A stretch of 24,209 nucleotides of DNA from CAVOBC01 sp963693635. GTDB taxonomy: Bacteria; Pseudomonadota; Gammaproteobacteria; Pseudomonadales; Azotimanducaceae. The stretch spans positions 1 to 24,209 of the forward strand of contig CAVOBC010000023.1 of assembly GCA_963693635.1 (NCBI GenBank), in the 5' to 3' direction. A program made the position numbers and the translations under genes. Shown in pieces: positions 17,122 to 22,183 of the stretch. The notes under the pieces were generated by a model. It was not told where the DNA came from. It saw nothing but the letters and a program-made list of their open reading frames with translations, and searched no databases. How positions within the stretch are numbered: position 1 is the first letter of the stretch; each line of letters starts with the position of its first letter.

Positions 17122-17240
17122 GTCAGATGTCCTCAGGCGATTTGGCAGGCTCTGGATTGACGCTTGCCCGTCAGGGACGTGATGGGGCGGACTTTGTAGA
17201 TCTTCTGGGGTTGAAAAAGGACAAATACCATTGCCAGTTT
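17122..17240. other. Spacer between the WYL gene and the dehydrogenase-like gene
   Basis: About 118 bp with no recognisable gene, terminator or repeat. On the - strand it leads from the WYL stop to the broken dehydrogenase-like frame. It may hold a degraded start region of that gene: AAGGA occurs on the - strand just before the readable N-terminal frame, but no in-frame start codon follows it. Confidence 0.4.
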
Positions 17241-18104
17241 CTATTCGAAGAGCCACGGTTGCAGTTGCTTCGCATTTTCGACCACGATCTGTTGCGCCTC
17301 CGGCGATTCACCGTCACCCGGAATCCGCAAGCCAAGCTTTTCGAGGACGTAATGCACCAACGCCCCTCGGGTGGGGATGTTGAGCTGATTATTGGTCATG
17401 CCATAGTCATGTGCGACGACCTCCTGTTGCGTTGATGTCAATCGAGGGTCAGGGCGGATGAGCACGTTGATTGGGGTATGCCAGGCAGCGTCGTCCGATT
17501 CGTTGTTCGGTGAGTCGTCGAGCATCTCGGCGTCGCCGCGAAAACGACTCAAAACGAAGTCCCGGAAATCCTGATTCTTCTCACAGAATGCGCGGACATG
17601 CCAGCGCGACCCGGTGAAGACCAGTGTGTGCGGCACGATGATTCTGCCCTCCCGATCAGGGTTGTGCACCGACACGTAGTCAACCTCAAGGCGGCGCATG
17701 AGCCGGGAAGCTGTGACGATCGGCCGTATGATTCCCGGCGTGATCGCGCGCACCGGCAGGCCGAGCACCTCGGTGTTTGCGACCTGCAATGACAGTGCTT
17801 CAAACGTGTTGCTGAGTTCCTGATTGCGATTGAGCAGGTGCAGGTATTCGTCAGCGACGCCACTTGTGACGCGGGGTTCGAAGTGATCTGCAGGCCGGTA
17901 GCCCTTGATGTACTTGTCGTAATACAGGTTGCCCGGGGCTATGTCGCGAAGGTAGTTGTTGATGTCCTTTGAGGCCTGTTGCCGGCCGATACCAAACGAC
18001 CGTGTCAGGTGGTTGGTGGTCAGGCGCCCTTCCCAGTAGCCGATGATCTCGATCAACCGGTAACGCAGAAGAAGATCCCAGCGGATGGCCCAGCGCTCGC
18101 TCAT
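17241..18104 (-). CDS. WYL-domain transcriptional regulator, BrxR/CapW type
   Basis: This 287-residue DNA-binding regulator has three parts. A winged helix-turn-helix occupies about 1-95, with the recognition segment FGIGRQQASKDINNYL (37-52). The WYL domain (about 125-195) has the PHTLVFTGSRWHVRAFCEKN and RDFVLSRFRG strands, expected to bind a ligand or nucleic acid. A C-terminal WCX-like dimerisation part (about 213-287) follows. This layout and the LRYRLIEII...WEGRLTTNHL start resemble the BrxR/CapW repressors that control BREX, CBASS and other phage-defence loci. The ATG at 18104 has GGAGA about nine bases upstream. It is divergent from the DUF2130 gene across a 214-bp region with tandem palindromic repeats. 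Assignment to the subfamily is from memory of its sequence pattern. Confidence 0.85.
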   Translation of the reverse strand: MSERWAIRWDLLLRYRLIEIIGYWEGRLTTNHLTRSFGIGRQQASKDINNYLRDIAPGNLYYDKYIKGYRPADHFEPRVTSGVADEYLHLLNRNQELSNTFEALSLQVANTEVLGLPVRAITPGIIRPIVTASRLMRRLEVDYVSVHNPDREGRIIVPHTLVFTGSRWHVRAFCEKNQDFRDFVLSRFRGDAEMLDDSPNNESDDAAWHTPINVLIRPDPRLTSTQQEVVAHDYGMTNNQLNIPTRGALVHYVLEKLGLRIPGDGESPEAQQIVVENAKQLQPWLFE

Positions 18105-18238
18105 TTGTCAATTCTCCATGGGTCTGTCTCATTGACCCCGTCGGTTTGGTGTTGAACCCGTTAGCAGCATTTCACCCTGCCGGATTACCGCGTGTCGCAG
18201 GTTCCCGCAGAAAGAGTCTGTATGAAAACACGACACAC

Positions 18239-18274
18239 ACATGTCGTCAATGTAGACATGTCGTCAATGACGAC
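18239..18274. promoter_or_regulatory. Tandem operator-like repeats in the divergent promoter region
   Basis: The 14-bp sequence ACATGTCGTCAATG occurs at 18239-18252 and again, identical, at 18256-18269, a 17-bp period. The second copy is part of a perfect inverted repeat, GTCGTC-AAT-GACGAC (18260-18274). The first has a weaker match, GTCGTC-AAT-GTAGAC (18243-18257). A second overlapping inverted repeat pairs ACATGTC (18239-18245) with GACATGT (18255-18261). A further pair, ACGACA (18230-18235) and TGTCGT (18242-18247), lies to the left. This is what a dimeric repressor site looks like. The adjacent WYL regulator is the obvious candidate. Confidence 0.65.
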
Positions 18275-18280
18275 GATAAT
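18253..18280 (+). promoter_or_regulatory. Candidate sigma-70 promoter of the DUF2130 gene
   Basis: TAGACA (18253-18258) matches five of six bases of the -35 consensus. GATAAT (18275-18280) matches five of six of the -10. The spacing is 16 bp and almost all of it is the perfect inverted repeat 18260-18274. Transcription would start about 30 bases before the coding start at 18319. The overlap with the operator-like repeats suggests repression by blocking polymerase. Confidence 0.55.
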
Positions 18281-18318
18281 GTCTGCCGACCGTCTATCTG
18301 TATAGAAGGGAGATCAGA

Positions 18319-19794
18319 ATGACCGGGATACATACCATTGAATGTCCGAATTGTGGTGATCGCGTCGACGTCACGGCGGCGATGAGGCAGCAAGTCGAGG
18401 ACAAGGTCCGCACAGCGCTTGCCGGCGAGTTCGCGGGGAGGGAACGGCAACTGGGTGAAGATCGTGATGCTTTGCTCGCGGGACGCACGGCGCTCGTCCG
18501 GGAGCGCGACGTGCTGGGTGTCGCGGTCGCTGAGCAGGCCAAGGCGGTAGAAGACGCGACAGCAACAGAAGTTAAAGTCCGGGAGCGTGATCTCCGGGCG
18601 TCGATCGTCGCCGAGGTGGCGAAGGAGACCAATGATGCATTCGAAGTCCTACAACAGGAATTGGAAGAGAAGTCAGCGAAAGTTGCAGCTCTCAACAAGG
18701 CTGAAGCCGATCTCTCGCGACTCAGACGGGAGAGCGCCCTCCAGCGCTCGGCCATTCAGGCGGAACTGCAGAGGGGATTTGATGTGGCGCTTGCCGACGA
18801 GCGCATGCGCATTTCGAGGTGTGAGCCGGGCAAAGCCGAGATGGAGTTGTTGGAAAAGGACTCTGTCATCCGCGAACTTGGAGCGCAATTGAAGGATGCC
18901 CAGCGTCGCGCCGAGCAGGGTTCAAGTCAGCGGCAAGGCGAGACCCAGGAGGTCGCGATTGAGCCGTGGCTGGGCACGCAGTTTCCCCTCGACTCGATCG
19001 ATGCGGTGCGCAAGGGCATTCGCGAGGCAGACTGCCTGCAGACAATCAACACGCAGCGGCGCTTAAGCTGTGGGCGGATTTACTACGAGAGCAAACGAAC
19101 GAAGCGTTTCAGCGTGGCGTGGATCGCCAAATTCAAGTCCGACCTGCGTGAGTCTGGCGCCGACATCGGTGTGCTGGTGACCGAGGCCATGCCGGCCGAC
19201 ATAGAACGAATGGGCCAGCGCGAGGGTATATGGATCTGCACCTTCGATGAGATGAAGGGCCTGGCAAAAGTTCTGCGTGAGAGCCTGATTCGTCTGAGTG
19301 AGGCACTGGCGACGCGGGACAACCAGGGCTGCAAGATGGCGCGGGTGTACGACTACGTCACCGGCTGTGATTACTACCGCGAGGTAGAGGCGGTGCTCAG
19401 CGCGTTCTTCGAACTCCAATCCGAGCTCGACCGGGAAAAGCGGGCACTCGCAGCCATCTGGAAGCGGCGGCAGAAACAGATCGAGCGCGTCCTTGACGGC
19501 ACGACCCTGATTCACAATTCGATCTGCGGGATAGCGGGGCATGCGGTCGAACCGATTGCACGATTTGAACTCGATGAGTTGGCCTTTGAACAGGGCGACG
19601 ATGACCGGGGTGAGCGAGTCCGGCCGGATGCGTCAACCCACGTGGAAGCTCTGAGCGAGAATGCGAGCGACGATGAAGATGGCAGTGTGCCCGCGCGTGG
19701 CGATCTGGACATGAGCGCGCAGACGCCGATCAACCTTTCCCCCGCCAACCCTTGCGCGCCATTCACCCAAGATGTTGAGACCGCAGTAGCCTAA
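18319..19794 (+). CDS. DUF2130 (COG4487-type) coiled-coil protein
   Basis: The 491-residue protein begins with a CPNC knuckle (9-12) that may bind metal. A long charged coiled coil follows (about 22-200). The DUF2130 core (about 205-420) opens with QGETQE and contains READCLQ (Asp238), CGRIYYESKRTK (Glu257, Lys259) and the FELDEL end. Asp238 followed by Glu257-x-Lys259 has the spacing of a PD-(D/E)xK nuclease centre, which I infer rather than know for this family. Residues after about 424 form an acidic, low-complexity tail. The ATG has AAGGGAGA (18306-18313) upstream. No biochemical role is established. The coiled coil suggests an oligomeric, possibly DNA- or RNA-associated protein, and the divergent WYL regulator suggests controlled expression. 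Confidence 0.8.
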   Translation: MTGIHTIECPNCGDRVDVTAAMRQQVEDKVRTALAGEFAGRERQLGEDRDALLAGRTALVRERDVLGVAVAEQAKAVEDATATEVKVRERDLRASIVAEVAKETNDAFEVLQQELEEKSAKVAALNKAEADLSRLRRESALQRSAIQAELQRGFDVALADERMRISRCEPGKAEMELLEKDSVIRELGAQLKDAQRRAEQGSSQRQGETQEVAIEPWLGTQFPLDSIDAVRKGIREADCLQTINTQRRLSCGRIYYESKRTKRFSVAWIAKFKSDLRESGADIGVLVTEAMPADIERMGQREGIWICTFDEMKGLAKVLRESLIRLSEALATRDNQGCKMARVYDYVTGCDYYREVEAVLSAFFELQSELDREKRALAAIWKRRQKQIERVLDGTTLIHNSICGIAGHAVEPIARFELDELAFEQGDDDRGERVRPDASTHVEALSENASDDEDGSVPARGDLDMSAQTPINLSPANPCAPFTQDVETAVA

Positions 19795-20129
19795 GCCAGC
19801 CGCTACTTTCACCAGCGCCGTGGTGATGACCGCCGGTAGACGGGTCCGCGCCCAGGATGTTTGGTGGACCTGCTCGGGTCCCGCGAGTCTTGATTCGCAA
19901 GGGCCAATGCGCCGGACGTGTTCGTGTCGCGCTCTTTTGTACAGAGCTTTTGTAAGGCGCTTTTGAGGAGTCTGGTGGAAGCGTGTGGGCATTGCCCGCA
20001 TTGGCAGAAGCGATGTCGTCGAACGCAGACCATGACGCTCGGGAGGACAGATGGCGAGGGAGTGCTGGGTGGTGCAGAGAGTGCAGAGTGTTTATAGAGT
20101 TGAGAGAGTGCAGAGAGCGGAGGGCAAAT
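19795..20129. other. Gene-poor spacer after the DUF2130 gene
   Basis: I see no credible gene here. Open frames on the - strand across it have no family resemblance and overlap the DUF2130 3' end. Near 19931-19967 are three imperfect copies of a T-rich unit (GCTCTTTTGTAC, AGAGCTTTTGTAA, GGCGCTTTTGAG). At 20077-20115 is a GAGAGTGCAGAG repeat. No clear intrinsic terminator for DUF2130 is evident. Confidence 0.5.
20077..20115 (+). repeat. GAGAGTGCAGAG short repeats
   Basis: The 12-bp unit GAGAGTGCAGAG occurs at 20077-20088 and 20104-20115, within a wider purine-rich stretch. A closely related GAGAGTGCAG occurs at 22126-22135 beside another short-period repeat. Confidence 0.7.
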
Positions 20130-20465
20130 ATGACGCGACCGGAAATCAAGGCGGCGTCGCTGATCGCGGAGGTGCTGCATTTGGCGCCACGTGATGTCAC
20201 TGTCGTCAGTTTGCAGTCCGTGCTCCGTAGCTGGCAAGCATCGACCCGAGATGGATCAGCGCGCCGGGGCCTGCCGGGGAGTCACGCTGCGACCCGACTG
20301 ACTGATGCGCCTGCGGCAAATGAGATGTGCAGGCCGCGGACCCGCCGGCGTTGCTCGGCGCGTGTGGTTTCCATCCGCGGATCAAACTCGGGAGCAACCG
20401 ACTCAATTGAATGTACCGAGAGCGATTCCCTGGATTCTCGGGGTGTGAGGCGTTACACCGCGTGA
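20130..20465 (+). CDS. Small hypothetical ORF, possible acyl-carrier-protein remnant
   Basis: The ATG has an excellent ribosome binding site (CGGAGGG, 20118-20124, five-base gap). The first 37 residues (including IKAASLIAEVLHLAPRDVT and SLQSVLRSW) resemble the N-terminal helix and loop of a carrier protein, up to where the phosphopantetheine DSL motif would follow. No DSL motif comes next. The remaining 70 residues are arginine-, serine- and alanine-rich with no family resemblance, and the end overlaps the 3' end of the P450 gene on the other strand. It may be a frameshifted or truncated remnant, or a chance open frame. I am unsure that it is expressed. Confidence 0.25.
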   Translation: MTRPEIKAASLIAEVLHLAPRDVTVVSLQSVLRSWQASTRDGSARRGLPGSHAATRLTDAPAANEMCRPRTRRRCSARVVSIRGSNSGATDSIECTESDSLDSRGVRRYTA

Positions 20466-21682
20466 AGTCGTACCGGCAGTTTCGAGTAGCCGTGCACAAA
20501 ATTTGACCGAACCGGCACCGCATCCCCCGTGACTTCGATGTGACTGAAACGCAGTAGGATCTCTTCCCAAAGTACGCGAAGCTGCATCTCCGCCAGCCGG
20601 TTGCCCATGCAGCGATGTATGCCGAATCCGAACGACAGGTGTTGTCTTGCGTTTGGGCGATCGATGATCAGCTTGTCGGCATCTTCAAACACCGTGCTGT
20701 CCCGGTTGCCGGAGGCGTACCACATGAGGACACGATCGCCCGCCCGGATTTTTTTGCCACCAATGATCGTGTCTGCAAGCGCCGTCCGGCGCATGTAAGA
20801 CAGCGGGGTTTGCCAGCGTATGATCTCGGCGACCATGTTGGGGATCAGTCCATGGTCGCTTTTCAGCTTTTGAAACTGGTCGGGGAACAGGTTAAGTCCA
20901 AGGACGCCACCGCTGATTGAGTTGCGCGTTGTGTCGTTGCCACCGACAATCAGCAAGATGAGGTTGCCGAGAAAGGTCGTCGGGTCCATGTCCTTCGTCG
21001 CGTCGCCCTGAGACAGCATCGATATCAGATCGAAACCGCCGGGCTTGTCCGCGCGTTCATGCCAGAGCCGTGTGAAGTACTCAAGGCATTCGAGTAGCTC
21101 AGCGCGCCGTTGATCCTCAGACTCAACGATGCCACTTTCAACCTCGGCGGTGGCAACGTCCGACCAGCGGGTCAGCTTGCGTCGATCCTCGAACGGGAAG
21201 TCGAAGAGCGTCGCGAGCATCTGCGTCGTCAATTCAATGGCAACCTTGTCGACCCAATCGAATTCCTCCCCAACAGGCAGCGAATCGAGGATTGTGGCCG
21301 CGCGGGAACGGATCGTGCTCTCAAGATTCGCGAGGTTTGATGGCGCGACCGATGGGCTGACCACCTTGCGCTGGGCATCGTGTCGCGGCGGGTCCATGGC
21401 GATGAACATCGGCAACGGAAAATCCTCATCCGGGTCGTTGACGACAATGCTGCCTTCTGATGAGAAGAGCTCATGGTTGGAGTCTGCCGCCTTGATGTCT
21501 GCGTACCGGGTGAGCGACCAGAAACCGCCGACTTCGTCTGATTCCCACCAGTGCACGGGCGACTCGTCGCGCAGTCGCGCGAGAAACGGCAGGTACTCAT
21601 TTTGCTCCCACATGAGGGGTTGGAGGAGGCAAATGTCTTCAAGCGGCATTTGATAGGGGTCGAGCTTGGGCTGTTCACCCAT
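20453..21682 (-). CDS. Cytochrome P450, CYP153-like
   Basis: This soluble 409-residue bacterial P450 has all core motifs: AMDPPRHDAQR (95-105), the I-helix oxygen-activation segment GGNDTT (247-252), the ExxR pair Glu286/Arg289 in EIIRW, and the haem loop FGFGIHRCMG with Cys358 as thiolate ligand. The wording of the C-terminal half (IIRWQTPLSYMRRTALAD, SGNRD, RQHLSFGFGIHRC, GNRLAEMQLRVLWEEI) is close to CYP153 enzymes, which hydroxylate terminal carbons of alkanes and fatty acids. That subfamily assignment is by recalled similarity. The ATG at 21682 has GCGGAGGC upstream on its strand. No ferredoxin or ferredoxin reductase lies in the window, so redox partners must be encoded elsewhere. The gene is intact. 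Confidence 0.92.
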   Translation of the reverse strand: MGEQPKLDPYQMPLEDICLLQPLMWEQNEYLPFLARLRDESPVHWWESDEVGGFWSLTRYADIKAADSNHELFSSEGSIVVNDPDEDFPLPMFIAMDPPRHDAQRKVVSPSVAPSNLANLESTIRSRAATILDSLPVGEEFDWVDKVAIELTTQMLATLFDFPFEDRRKLTRWSDVATAEVESGIVESEDQRRAELLECLEYFTRLWHERADKPGGFDLISMLSQGDATKDMDPTTFLGNLILLIVGGNDTTRNSISGGVLGLNLFPDQFQKLKSDHGLIPNMVAEIIRWQTPLSYMRRTALADTIIGGKKIRAGDRVLMWYASGNRDSTVFEDADKLIIDRPNARQHLSFGFGIHRCMGNRLAEMQLRVLWEEILLRFSHIEVTGDAVPVRSNFVHGYSKLPVRLHAV

Positions 21683-21730
21683 GGTATTTGTGCCTCCGCC
21701 AATGGGTTAAATCGATTCCGCGGCCGAGAC

Positions 21731-21744
21731 CAGGATCAATCCTG
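21731..21744. promoter_or_regulatory. Short palindrome upstream of the P450 gene
   Basis: CAGGAT and ATCCTG flank a 2-bp centre (CA), 49 bases before the P450 start codon. A partial echo, ACAGGATTTGGATC, lies further upstream near 21810. It could be an operator for a P450 regulator. No such regulator is in the window. Confidence 0.3.
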
Positions 21745-21901
21745 TTGCGCAAGCCCCGTCAGTTTAGTGCAGGGCTCGCTGCTGATTGCGCGGCAACTTA
21801 ACAGGATTTGGATCAGCCAGGTATGCCGGGCTCAAGGTGTTTGTAAGTATATTGTGGGGTCACCCTGCGTCCAGCGTTGGGTTGCCAGGTGGTGCGACCG
21901 T

Positions 21902-21920
21902 CCCCACCGCGATTGTGGGG
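21902..21920. other. Inverted repeat in the P450/hrpA spacer
   Basis: CCCCAC (21902-21907) pairs with GTGGGG (21915-21920) around a 7-nt loop. There is no T-run on either side, so it is not a typical terminator. Confidence 0.35.
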
Positions 21921-21955
21921 CGTATTTGCTATGAGCCGCTTCTGGCTTAACATGC

Positions 21956-21978
21956 GCCGAGCAGGCAGCCTGCTCGGC
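21956..21978. other. Perfect 10-bp hairpin in the P450/hrpA spacer
   Basis: GCCGAGCAGG (21956-21965) pairs perfectly with CCTGCTCGGC (21969-21978) around the 3-nt loop CAG. Neither strand has a following T-run. It lies between two divergently transcribed genes, where a terminator is not expected, so a leader structure or a decayed element is possible. Confidence 0.5.
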
Positions 21979-22097
21979 CAATACATGGATATCCTGTTCG
22001 TTCGCAAGCCGTGAATATCATCGCGGCAGATCAAGAACCAGGCGGTTGTTGTTTGACGGTGATCGAGTTGAGGCCGCTGGCCCTGAATTTCGCGATC

Positions 22098-22121
22098 GAA
22101 GATGAAGATGAAGATGAAGAG
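22098..22121 (+). repeat. GAAGAT hexanucleotide repeat
   Basis: Three perfect GAAGAT units (22098-22115) are followed by GAAGAG (22116-22121) and then by a GAGAGTGCAG stretch (22126-22135) like that at 20077. It is not part of the helicase reading frame: an in-frame stop lies at 22157-22159, between the repeat and the start codon. Confidence 0.85.
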
Positions 22122-22183
22122 TGAAGAGAGTGCAGGGAGCACGCTTCAGCACCTGCTAGTTTAGACCCTGGGCACCTCCAGTC

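Larger units (their letters stand above)
21683..22183. other. 500-bp divergent spacer between the P450 and hrpA genes
   Basis: No gene is recognisable on either strand. It contains a short palindrome near the P450 start (21731-21744), an inverted repeat (21902-21920), a perfect hairpin (21956-21978) and a GAAGAT repeat (22098-22121). Promoters for both flanking genes should lie here, but I cannot place their -10 and -35 boxes with confidence. Confidence 0.6.

Noticed and set aside
18239..18274. Start of a CRISPR array
   Set aside because: Only two 14-bp copies with a 3-bp gap sit on a promoter; there are no spacers and no cas genes.
19633..20237. Several 120-145-codon frames on the - strand between DUF2130 and P450
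   Set aside because: They overlap one another and the DUF2130 3' end, lack ribosome binding sites and resemble no family.
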